Below, one piece after another: positions 24,435-31,974 of a stretch of DNA of 64,000 bases. A program made the position numbers and the translations under genes. The DNA comes from Kitasatospora sp. NBC_00374 (lineage in GTDB: Bacteria; Actinomycetota; Actinomycetes; Streptomycetales; Streptomycetaceae): positions 5,501,001-5,565,000 of the forward strand of contig NZ_CP107964.1 in the NCBI RefSeq assembly GCF_041434935.1. The letters are read 5' to 3'. Every line of letters starts with the position of its first letter. Position 1 is the stretch's first letter. Under the pieces are notes generated by a model. That model ran no database searches and was not told where the DNA came from. It worked only from the letters and a program-made list of their open reading frames with translations.

Positions 24435-25625
24435 GTGGACGTGCAGCAGAAACTCGACGAGATCGTCGCCGTGGTGGAGAACGCCCGCGCCATGCCGATG
24501 TCGGCATCCTGCGTGGTGAACCGGGCCGAACTGGTCGGGCTGCTCCGCGACCTGCGCGACACCATGCCGGCCGAGCTGGCCCAGGCCCAGTCGGTGGTCG
24601 CCGACCACCAGCAGATGGTGGCCGACGCGCACGCCCAGGCCGACCAGATCATCCGCGGCGCGCACGACGAGCGCGGTTCGCTGATCTCCGACACCGAGGT
24701 GGTCCGCCAGGCCCAGGCCGAGGCGGACCGGATCCTCGCCGAGGCCCGCTCCGAGGCGCACACCAAGCGCGCCGAGGCCGACGACTACGTCGACAGCAAG
24801 CTCGCCAACTTCGAGGTGGTCCTCACCAAGACCCTCGGCGCGGTCGGCCGCGGCCGCACCAAGCTGCGCGGCGCGGCGGGCGTCTACGAGCCGGAGGCCG
24901 GGGGCGAGAGCGACGGCGAGGAGTTCCAGCCGCACGCCACCCCGAGCCCCGAGGTCGACGAGTACGTCGATGTGAAGCTGGCCACCCTGGAGGCCGTCCT
25001 CAGCAAGACCCTGCAGGCCGTCGGCAAGGGCCGCGACACCCTGCTCGGCAAGGCCCCGATCGACGAGCTGGGCGCCTACCTGGCCGCCGCCGACGAGGCC
25101 CAGCAGCTGAAGAACCGCGCCGAGGCGGTGGCCTCCGGATTCGCCGAGGACGGCGAGGAGCAGCCCTGGTACCGCGAGGAGGTCCCGCAGCAGCAGAGCT
25201 GGCCGGAGCAGACCCCCGCCGCGGCCGGCTGGCAGGCCCCCGGCGACGAGCAGTACGCCGCCCCGCAGTACGCGGAGGTCTACGGCGGCGGCTACGACCC
25301 GTCCGGCGCCCCGCAGACCGACCAGTGGGGCAACCCGCAGGCCGACACCGGCGCGAACAGCCCGTACGGCTACCAGCAGCAGCCCGTCTACCCGGGGCAG
25401 GACGCCGCGGCCGGGCACGACCCGTACTACCAGCAGCAGCCCGGTTACCCTCAGGTCCAGCAGTACGACGCCTGGGGCAACCCGGTGCCGGACGCGGGCT
25501 ACCAGCAGGGGCAGCAGGCCCAGGGGCACCCTCAGGTGCCGCAGCAGGCCGGTCTGGACGAGACCAGCTTCTTCGACACCAGCATGATCGACATGACCAG
25601 GCTGCGGGAGCTCGGCGGCCGCTGA
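24435..25625 (+). CDS. DivIVA-like coiled-coil protein with Gln/Tyr-rich tail
   Basis: A 396-residue protein annotated in Streptomyces as a cell-division initiation or DivIVA-like protein. Residues 1-15 (VDVQQKLDEIVAVVENA) begin a helix. Residues about 35-130 form a long coiled coil (QAQSVVADHQQMVADAHAQADQII, AQAEADRILAEARSEA). Two similar segments ending in VDSKLANFEVVLTKTL and VDVKLATLEAVLSKTL look like an internal duplication. The last 150 residues are low-complexity Gln/Tyr/Pro. The GTG at 24435 matches the usual family start better than the ATG at 24336. It probably has a structural or polar-growth role; the exact function is not established. Confidence 0.82.
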   Translation: MDVQQKLDEIVAVVENARAMPMSASCVVNRAELVGLLRDLRDTMPAELAQAQSVVADHQQMVADAHAQADQIIRGAHDERGSLISDTEVVRQAQAEADRILAEARSEAHTKRAEADDYVDSKLANFEVVLTKTLGAVGRGRTKLRGAAGVYEPEAGGESDGEEFQPHATPSPEVDEYVDVKLATLEAVLSKTLQAVGKGRDTLLGKAPIDELGAYLAAADEAQQLKNRAEAVASGFAEDGEEQPWYREEVPQQQSWPEQTPAAAGWQAPGDEQYAAPQYAEVYGGGYDPSGAPQTDQWGNPQADTGANSPYGYQQQPVYPGQDAAAGHDPYYQQQPGYPQVQQYDAWGNPVPDAGYQQGQQAQGHPQVPQQAGLDETSFFDTSMIDMTRLRELGGR

Positions 25626-25791
25626 GGCCGTCCGGAACGGGACCGAAGTTGGGCCTGGCCGCACTCTCCGGTAGTCTGACCACTCGGCCTGTTCCGGGGC
25701 CGTCTGCTGCCCGCAACACGGCGGCAACACACTCTTCAGGAACTCGCGGCAGCACATACCGTGCGCGTCGCCACCAGGAAGTCAGGACACC

Positions 25792-26439
25792 TTGAACCGC
25801 CTCGACCACCGCGACCCGCTCGTGTTCGACACGCATGAGCTCGGCCGTCGCCCCGGTTCGCTGCGCAGGGTCTCCCGCACCGTGGCGGCCCCCGAGGGGC
25901 TGGGTATCGAAGACGTGATCACCGTCCCGGAGGCCGCCGAGATCGCCGTCGAGCTGCGGATGGAGTCCGTGGTCGAGGGTGTCCTGGTGACCGGCACCGC
26001 CGAAGCCCACGTCGAGGGCGAGTGCGTGCGCTGCCTGGAGCCGCTGGACGACGACCTGGCGGTCGACTTCCAGGAGCTGTACTACTACCCGGAGTCCGAC
26101 GACCGTGGCCGTGGCCGGGTTTCGGGCGCCGACGAGGACCTCGACGGGGACTCGGACGAAGAGACTTACCGTCTGGAGGGCGACTTCTTCGACCTCCAGC
26201 CGGTGCTGCGTGACGCGGTGGTGCTCGCACTGCCGCTGCAGCCGGTGTGCCAGGAAGACTGCCTGGGACTGTGCGCCGAGTGCGGTGCACGCCTGAGCGA
26301 CGACCCGTCGCACCACCACGACGCCGCCGACCCCCGGTGGGCGGCACTGCAGGGACTCTCCGCCGCCCCCGGCGACGAGGGTGACGGAATCAAGAACAGC
26401 GGTACCCGTGAGGGTCTCGCCGAGAACCAGGAGAAGTAG
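25792..26439 (+). CDS. yceD: YceD/DUF177 family protein
   Basis: A 215-residue member of the YceD family that almost always precedes rpmF. LVFDTHELGRRPGSLRRVSRT is the typical actinobacterial N-terminus. The four-cysteine cluster spans ECVRCLEPL, the acidic middle, and CQEDCLGLCAECG near residue 150. Its role is proposed in 23S rRNA maturation or ribosome assembly in other organisms. The start appears to be a TTG at 25792, with AGGAAGTCAGGA upstream; no ATG or GTG in frame fits. rpmF starts two bases after the stop. Confidence 0.88.
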   Translation: MNRLDHRDPLVFDTHELGRRPGSLRRVSRTVAAPEGLGIEDVITVPEAAEIAVELRMESVVEGVLVTGTAEAHVEGECVRCLEPLDDDLAVDFQELYYYPESDDRGRGRVSGADEDLDGDSDEETYRLEGDFFDLQPVLRDAVVLALPLQPVCQEDCLGLCAECGARLSDDPSHHHDAADPRWAALQGLSAAPGDEGDGIKNSGTREGLAENQEK

Positions 26440-26441
26440 CC

Positions 26442-26615
26442 GTGGCTGTTCCGAAGCGGAAGATGTCGCGCAGCAACACGCGCCACCGCCGTTCCAACTG
26501 GAAGGCCGTCGTTCCGGCCCTCGTGGCGTGCGACCGCTGCCACGAGCCGAAGCTCGGTCACATCGCGTGCCCCAGCTGCGGCACGTACAACCGCCGCCAG
26601 GTCCTCTCGGTCTGA
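26442..26615 (+). CDS. rpmF: 50S ribosomal protein L32
   Basis: A 57-residue ribosomal protein. MAVPKRKMSRSNTRHRRSNW at the start and a zinc ribbon of two CxxC pairs (CDRCHEPK, CPSCGTYN) identify L32. The GTG at 26442 follows CAGGAGAAG. It lies between yceD and rnc as in other Streptomyces, probably in one transcript. Confidence 0.96.
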   Translation: MAVPKRKMSRSNTRHRRSNWKAVVPALVACDRCHEPKLGHIACPSCGTYNRRQVLSV

Positions 26616-26635
26616 TCGGCAGGGTGCACGGATCG

Positions 26636-27424
26636 ATGTCGGAGAGCAACTCCCCCCGCAAGCAGGCTCCCACCGTGAAGGACTCTTCCACCGGGGGCAA
26701 GGGCAGTGGGCCGGCCTCGACCGAATACGACGTCCTGGAAGGGCGCCTCGGGTACACACTTGAGCGCGCCCTTCTGGTACGTGCCCTCACCCACCGCTCG
26801 TACGCGTACGAGAACGGTGGGCTGCCCACCAACGAGCGCCTGGAGTTCCTCGGCGACTCGGTGCTGGGCCTGGTGGTGACCGACACCCTCTACCGCCTCC
26901 ACCCAGAGGTCGCCGAGGGCACGCTCGCCAAACTCCGCGCCGCGGTGGTCAACTCCCGCGCGCTCGCCGAGGTCGGCCGAGGCCTGGACCTGGGTGCCTT
27001 CATCCGGCTCGGCAAGGGTGAGGAGGGGACCGGTGGACGCGACAAGTCCTCGATCCTCGCCGACACCGTCGAGGCCGTGATCGGCGCCGTCTACCTGGAC
27101 CGGGGCCTGGACGCCGCCACCGTGTTCGTCCACCGGCTGTTCGACCCGCTGATCGCGGAATCCGCGCAGCTCGGCGCCGGCCTGGACTGGAAGACCAGCC
27201 TCCAGGAGCTCACCGCCTCGGTGGGCATCGGAGTGCCGGAGTACGTGGTCGCCGAGTCCGGTCCGGACCACGAGAAGACGTTCACCGCCGCCGCCCGCGT
27301 GGCGGGCGAGGACTTCGGGCACGGCACCGGCCGCTCGAAGAAGGAAGCGGAGCAGAAGGCCGCGGAGAGCGCCTGGCGGGCCATCAAGGCCAAGTACGCC
27401 GACGACCGCCCCGGCGCCGCCTGA
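26636..27424 (+). CDS. rnc: Ribonuclease III (AbsB)
   Basis: Double-strand RNA endonuclease for rRNA processing and mRNA control; in S. coelicolor the same gene is absB, a global regulator of antibiotic production. Length is 262 residues. The disordered N-terminal 35 residues precede the RNase III domain: signature NERLEFLGDSVLGLVVTD near 65, catalytic ADTVEAVIGAVYLD near 143. The dsRNA-binding domain (about 180-250) ends in RSKKEAEQKAAESAW. I chose the ATG at 26636; a GTG at 26624 is also in frame. mutM follows 19 bases later. Confidence 0.96.
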   Translation: MSESNSPRKQAPTVKDSSTGGKGSGPASTEYDVLEGRLGYTLERALLVRALTHRSYAYENGGLPTNERLEFLGDSVLGLVVTDTLYRLHPEVAEGTLAKLRAAVVNSRALAEVGRGLDLGAFIRLGKGEEGTGGRDKSSILADTVEAVIGAVYLDRGLDAATVFVHRLFDPLIAESAQLGAGLDWKTSLQELTASVGIGVPEYVVAESGPDHEKTFTAAARVAGEDFGHGTGRSKKEAEQKAAESAWRAIKAKYADDRPGAA

Positions 27425-27443
27425 CCCGGCCGGGGGGCCTGAG

Positions 27444-28304
27444 GTGCCTGAACTTCCCGAGGTCGAGGTGGTCCGACGCGGCCTGGCCCGCTGGGCCGCC
27501 GGCCGTACCGTCGCCCAGGTCGAGGTGCTGCACCCGCGCGCCGTCCGCCGCCAGCCCGGCGGCGCCGCCGAGTTCACCGCCCGGCTCACCGGCAGCACCC
27601 TCGGTGCGGCCCAGCGCCGCGGCAAGTACCTCTGGGTACCGCTGGGGGAGGGCCAGTCGATGATCGGCCACCTGGGCATGAGCGGCCAGCTGCTCGTCCA
27701 GGACCCCTCGGTGCCCGACGAGACCCACCTGCGGGTCCGGCTGCGCTTCACCGACCAGGGCCGCGAACTGCGCTTCGTCGACCAGCGGACCTTCGGCGGC
27801 CTGGCCGTCGAGGAGTCCGAGCCCGGGGACCCCGAGCACACCCCGGTGTCCATCGCGCACATCGCCCGCGACCCGCTCGACCCGCGCTTCGACGACGCCG
27901 CGTTCATCACCGCGCTGCGGGCCAAGCGCACCACCGTCAAGCGGGCGCTGCTGGACCAGACCCTGATCAGCGGCGTCGGCAACATCTACGCCGACGAGTC
28001 GCTCTGGCGCTCGGCCCTGCACTACGACCGGCCGACCGCCACGCTGACCCGCCCGCAGGCGGCCCGGCTGCTCCAGCACGCCCGGGACGTCATGGGGGCG
28101 GCGCTGGCCGTCGGCGGTACCAGCTTCGACAGCCTCTACGTCAACGTGAACGGCGAGAGCGGGTACTTCTCCCGCGAGCTGGACGCCTACGGGCGGGAGG
28201 GCGAGCCCTGCCGCCGCTGCGGCACCGCGATCCGGCGGGCCGCCTGGATGAACCGCTCCAGCTACTTCTGCCCGCGCTGCCAGCGCGTCCCGCGGCCCCG
28301 CTAG
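27444..28304 (+). CDS. mutM: Formamidopyrimidine-DNA glycosylase
   Basis: Removes 8-oxoguanine and FaPy lesions; 286 residues. The catalytic N-terminal PELPEVE (Pro2, Glu3) is intact. GRRGKYLWV holds the family lysine, H2TH helices lie near residues 150-220 (TLISGVGNIYADESLW), and the C-terminal zinc finger is CRRCGTAIRR...YFCPRCQ. The GTG at 27444 directly encodes the Met removed before Pro2. The rnc-mutM order is conserved in actinobacteria. Confidence 0.97.
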   Translation: MPELPEVEVVRRGLARWAAGRTVAQVEVLHPRAVRRQPGGAAEFTARLTGSTLGAAQRRGKYLWVPLGEGQSMIGHLGMSGQLLVQDPSVPDETHLRVRLRFTDQGRELRFVDQRTFGGLAVEESEPGDPEHTPVSIAHIARDPLDPRFDDAAFITALRAKRTTVKRALLDQTLISGVGNIYADESLWRSALHYDRPTATLTRPQAARLLQHARDVMGAALAVGGTSFDSLYVNVNGESGYFSRELDAYGREGEPCRRCGTAIRRAAWMNRSSYFCPRCQRVPRPR

Positions 28305-28341
28305 GGCCGGTTGCCCCGGCCGACGGCGCCGGCGGGGGCCA

Positions 28342-29262
28342 TCAGAGGCCGGCCCGCTCGGGGAGCTTCGGCTGGGCGCCGTGCTCCTCGGCCTCGCTCT
28401 GGCCGAAGTAGGCCACCCCCACCGCGCTCACCACCGCGAGCACGAAGCCGAACACGGCCAGCCAGCCGAGGCCCTCGCGCGAGGTGTCGCCCAGCCACAC
28501 CACACCGACGATCCCGGGCACCACGGTCTCGCCGACCACCAGGGCCGCCGTCGCGCCGTTCACCGAGCCGACCTGCAGGGCCACCGTGTGCAGGTACATC
28601 CCGCCGATGCCGCCGACCAGGATCGCGTACAGCGCCGGGTCGCCGAGCAGCTGCGCCAGGTCGAAGGGGTCGACGCCGTTCAGGATCCGTACGCCGACGC
28701 CCAGCGCGCCGAAGCCGAGGCCGGAGAGCAGACCCGCCACGATCGCCCCGCTCCGGCCGAGCCGGCGCACGATCAGGCTGCCGCCGGCGATCAGCACCAC
28801 CGAGCCGATCAGCAGCCCCCAGTGGAAGGACATCGCGGCGTGGTGCCCGCCCTCCGGCCCGGCGGCGACGGCCAGCATCACCAGCGCCCCGCACAGCACG
28901 CCGATCGAGATCCACTCCAGCTGCTTGAGCCGCAGCCCGAGCAGCTTGATGCTGAGCAGGGCGGTGATCACCAGGTTGGCGCTGATGATGGTCTGGGAGA
29001 GGAACAGCGGCAGCAGCCGGGCCGCCAGCGCGCCCAGCCCGAAGCCGATCAGGTCGAGCACGGTGCCGACGATGAACTCCCAGGTCACCGCCGCCTTGGC
29101 GGTCGAGGAGAGGCTCGGCCCGCCGTGCTCGGTCGCACCCGCCCCGGCACCGCGGGCGGCCACCTCCTCGCGCGCCGACCGCCGGGTGCCGACGGCCTGC
29201 AGGACGGATCCGGTGCCGTAGCAGACGGAGGCCGCCACGGCGGTGACGAGTCCGATGATCAC
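28342..29262 (-). CDS. DMT/EamA-type multi-spanning membrane transporter
   Basis: A 306-residue integral membrane protein with about nine to ten hydrophobic helices and two similar halves, the drug/metabolite transporter architecture. The first helix is IIGLVTAVAASVCYGTGSVLQAV; a hydrophilic loop near residues 26-55 precedes the rest. It may be an efflux or metabolite exporter; the substrate cannot be inferred. It is convergent with mutM and divergent from the TPM-domain gene. The ATG at 29262 starts immediately at helix 1. Confidence 0.82.
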   Translation of the reverse strand: MIIGLVTAVAASVCYGTGSVLQAVGTRRSAREEVAARGAGAGATEHGGPSLSSTAKAAVTWEFIVGTVLDLIGFGLGALAARLLPLFLSQTIISANLVITALLSIKLLGLRLKQLEWISIGVLCGALVMLAVAAGPEGGHHAAMSFHWGLLIGSVVLIAGGSLIVRRLGRSGAIVAGLLSGLGFGALGVGVRILNGVDPFDLAQLLGDPALYAILVGGIGGMYLHTVALQVGSVNGATAALVVGETVVPGIVGVVWLGDTSREGLGWLAVFGFVLAVVSAVGVAYFGQSEAEEHGAQPKLPERAGL

Positions 29263-29471
29263 CAGGTGCTCCGATCAGGGGCGGCCGAGGCTCAGAGGTG
29301 GGCCGTGGGCGGGAGGGCTCGGCGGTGGGCCGAGGGCCGGGAAGGCAGGCACCACTATGCCTGGTCCGGGCGGCAGATGATCTACCCGGCTCGGAAGACC
29401 GGTCGGTCGGCGGGGGTGGGTCAGCCTGAGGTATCGGCACACCACCCTCCCCGCCAGGTACCGTCGGTCCC

Positions 29472-30812
29472 ATGAGAACCATCTCCCGCCGGATCCCGGG
29501 CATCGCAGCCGCCGCCCTGCTGGCGGCACTGCTCGGGTTGCTCCTGGTGTTCGCCGGCCCGGCCTCCGTCGCCTCCGCGGCCTCCGGGGTCGACCAGGCG
29601 GCGAGCGCCCTCAAGCAGGGGCAGGTCTACGTCGACCCCGCGATGACCGGCCGGTTCTCCGAGGCCCAGACGGCCGCGCTCACCCAGCAGATCGAGCGGG
29701 CCGACAAGCCGATCTTCGTCGCGGTCGTGCCGGCCGACGACACCTACCCGGCCGGGACGGTCGCCCAGGACCTGCGGACCAAGGTCGGCATCGTCGGGGT
29801 CTACGCGATCTGGCGCGGCGAACAGTTCAAGGCCTTCGCCGACCGCCAGGCGCTTGCCCCCGCCACCGCCGACCGGATCGCCGGCGCGGCCGCGCGCTCG
29901 CACCCCGGCGACATCGCCGGCACCCTCGACGACTTCGTCGACCAGGCCAAGAGCCAGACCAGGGGCCACGGCGTCGACTCGGGCGGGGTCAGCACCGCCG
30001 CGATCGTCGTCCCGATCGCCCTGCTCGGCCTGGCCGGCGCCGGCACCTTCCTGCTGCTGCGCCGCTCCAAGCGGCGCAGGCTGGCCCGCGAGCAGGCCGA
30101 GCTGGCCCAGCTGCGCACCGTCGTGGACGAGGACATCACCGCCTTCGGCGAGGAGCTGGACCGGCTGGAGTTCACCCCCGGCGCCCCGGACGCCGACGAC
30201 GTCCAGCGCGCCGACTACACCCATGCCCTGGACGCCTACGAGAACGCCAAGCGGACCATGGACGCGGCGAAGCGGCCCGAGGACGTCCGCCCGGTCACCG
30301 AGGCGCTCGCCGACGGACGCTTCGCGCTGGCCACGCTGGCCGCCCGGCGCGAGCACCGCGCCCTGCCCGAGCGCCGGGTGCCGTGCTTCTTCGACCCCCG
30401 GCACGGTCCCTCGGTGCAGGACGCCGACTGGGCCCCGGCCGGCGGCGCGGCGCGCTCGGTCCCGGTCTGCGCCGCGGACGCGGCCCGGCTGGCGGACGGC
30501 CGGGACCCGGACATCCGCACCGTCCGCACCGACCACGGCGACCAGCCGTACTGGAACGCGGGGCCGGCCTACAGCCCCTGGGCGGGCGGCTACTTCGGCT
30601 CGGGCATCCTGCCCGGTCTGCTGGTCGGCACCATGCTCGGCTCGATGATGTCCCCCGGGACGGCCTGGGCCGCCTCCGACGGGTTCGACGGCGGCAACGG
30701 GGTCGAGGGCGGCGACTACTCGGGCGGCGACTTCAACTCCTCGGACTTCGGCGGCTTCGGCGACTCGGGCGGTGGCGACTTCGGCGGTGGCGGCGACTTC
30801 GGCGGCTTCTGA
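29472..30812 (+). CDS. Secreted/membrane TPM-domain protein
   Basis: A 446-residue protein. Residues 1-38 are a signal peptide ending near ASVASAASG. The TPM domain (about 50-150) includes QIERADKPIFVAVVPADDTYPAG. One transmembrane helix (about 180-200, IVVPIALLGLAGAGTFLLL) is followed by RRSKRRR, a cytoplasmic segment with a helical region, and a glycine/aspartate/phenylalanine-rich tail (GGDFGGGGDFGGF). The function is unknown; related proteins are linked to membrane protein quality control or photosystem repair in other phyla. The ATG at 29472 fits the signal peptide. Confidence 0.8.
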   Translation: MRTISRRIPGIAAAALLAALLGLLLVFAGPASVASAASGVDQAASALKQGQVYVDPAMTGRFSEAQTAALTQQIERADKPIFVAVVPADDTYPAGTVAQDLRTKVGIVGVYAIWRGEQFKAFADRQALAPATADRIAGAAARSHPGDIAGTLDDFVDQAKSQTRGHGVDSGGVSTAAIVVPIALLGLAGAGTFLLLRRSKRRRLAREQAELAQLRTVVDEDITAFGEELDRLEFTPGAPDADDVQRADYTHALDAYENAKRTMDAAKRPEDVRPVTEALADGRFALATLAARREHRALPERRVPCFFDPRHGPSVQDADWAPAGGAARSVPVCAADAARLADGRDPDIRTVRTDHGDQPYWNAGPAYSPWAGGYFGSGILPGLLVGTMLGSMMSPGTAWAASDGFDGGNGVEGGDYSGGDFNSSDFGGFGDSGGGDFGGGGDFGGF

Positions 30813-30842
30813 GCCGTCCGGCCCGGCGGATAGGGTCGGCGC

Positions 30843-31136
30843 ATGCACGGTCATGACAGTCAGCAGCCGGTCCGGGTCACCGCGTGGGTGCGCGGGAAGG
30901 TCCAACAGGTCGGGTTCCGCTGGTGGACCAGGGCCCGCGCGCTGGAGATCGGCCTGACCGGCTACACGAGCAATCTCGGCGACGGCCGGGTGCAGGTGGT
31001 GGCCGAGGGCCTGCACGCCGAGTGCGACGAACTGCTCGCGCTGCTGCGCGGACCGGGTACTCCCGGCCAGGTCAGCGGCGTGACCGAGATCTGGAGCGCG
31101 ACCGGCGACGGCTACGACGGCTTCGCCATCCGCTGA
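30843..31136 (+). CDS. acyP: Acylphosphatase
   Basis: A 97-residue acyl-phosphate hydrolase. GKVQQVGFRWWTRARA (residues 18-33) contains the phosphate-binding loop and the catalytic Arg. GYTSNLGDGRVQVVAEG (about 40-56) contains the catalytic Asn. It lies about 840 bases upstream of smc, as in S. coelicolor. The ATG at 30843 lacks a strong ribosome-binding site. Confidence 0.95.
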   Translation: MHGHDSQQPVRVTAWVRGKVQQVGFRWWTRARALEIGLTGYTSNLGDGRVQVVAEGLHAECDELLALLRGPGTPGQVSGVTEIWSATGDGYDGFAIR

Positions 31137-31529
31137 CGCGCGGGAGATGTCCCCCGGTCGGGGCAACTGCCGGTGTCATGCGGTTGCCATCCGGGCAGAC
31201 TCGTGGTTGACTCCGCACCGTGCAGTGATCCACCGGGCCCCTCGGTGGGCCCGCCCCCGCCCCACGACGTGACGTTCCGCCGTGCAGGTGACAGGGGCGC
31301 GGTAGCGTGCGGTGATCGTGTTGACCCGTACCGTCTTTGGTGAGACTCTGGAAACCCGCGCACACGTCCACGTTTTCCCGGTCGGGTCAGTCCGCCGTGG
31401 GCCCAGCTCACTGCGGTTGTCCCGGGGTGCCCAGCCAGCACAGCCGGTCGCGTCGTCGGGTGCGTGTTCCCTTCCCCCTAGACCAGTACCGCTCCCGGTT
31501 CGGTCACTCAGCGTGGAGGACCATTCATC
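31137..31529. other. Intergenic region acyP to small coiled-coil gene
   Basis: About 390 bases without a convincing gene. A short hairpin (CCACCG at 31230-31235 with CGGTGG at 31243-31248) could end acyP transcription. TTGACC near 31321 and GGAAA near 31351 with GTT 17 bases on are weak promoter-like elements for the next gene, the second resembling an ECF-sigma spacing. A GGAGGA ribosome-binding site precedes 31530. Confidence 0.4.
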
Positions 31530-31733
31530 ATGGCAAAGGCGCTTCTCGGGTACGTCGGCGGCCCCGACCCGCGAATGCTCTCCGAGATGCGACGGCTCCA
31601 GCAGCGCGTCCAGGATCTGGAAGCCGAGCTCAACCGGCTCCAGACGGAGAACGACGCACTGATTGCCGTCGCTGACGAGCACTCGCTGCTCAGCAGCATC
31701 GAACTGGATCACCGGGAGCCTGCCCTCACCTGA
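31530..31733 (+). CDS. Small conserved coiled-coil protein
   Basis: A 67-residue protein. Residues about 17-48 form a heptad coiled coil (MLSEMRRLQQRVQDLEAELNRLQ). GYVGGPDPRM before it is distinctive and the end is acidic. GGAGGA seven bases before the ATG supports translation. I recall a short protein of this kind upstream of smc in Streptomyces but know no function. It probably oligomerises. Its position suggests, but does not prove, a link to chromosome biology. Confidence 0.78.
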   Translation: MAKALLGYVGGPDPRMLSEMRRLQQRVQDLEAELNRLQTENDALIAVADEHSLLSSIELDHREPALT

Positions 31734-31799
31734 TCCCGCCCGATCCTCGCAGATCGACGCTGTTGTGCACTGAGCTTCCCGATCAGGGATGCAGCCTGC

Positions 31800-31824
31800 A
31801 AGGGACGTCCTGGTGACGTCCCTT
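31800..31824 (+). terminator. Terminator upstream of smc
   Basis: AAGGGACGTC (31800-31809) and GACGTCCCTT (31815-31824) form a perfect 10-bp stem with loop CTGGT, followed by CGTCGTGT. Confidence 0.75.
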
Positions 31825-31974
31825 CGTCGTGTCCGGCCATCAGTCGCATGCGGTCTTTTTCGGTAAAGGTGCCCAACCCCGGCGTGGCCAAACCGCCTCC
31901 TGACCACTCGCCGTCCGCACTGCCGGATACAGTCGCCAGCAGAGCCGGAACGCCGAGGTCAGGAGGGCACGCAG

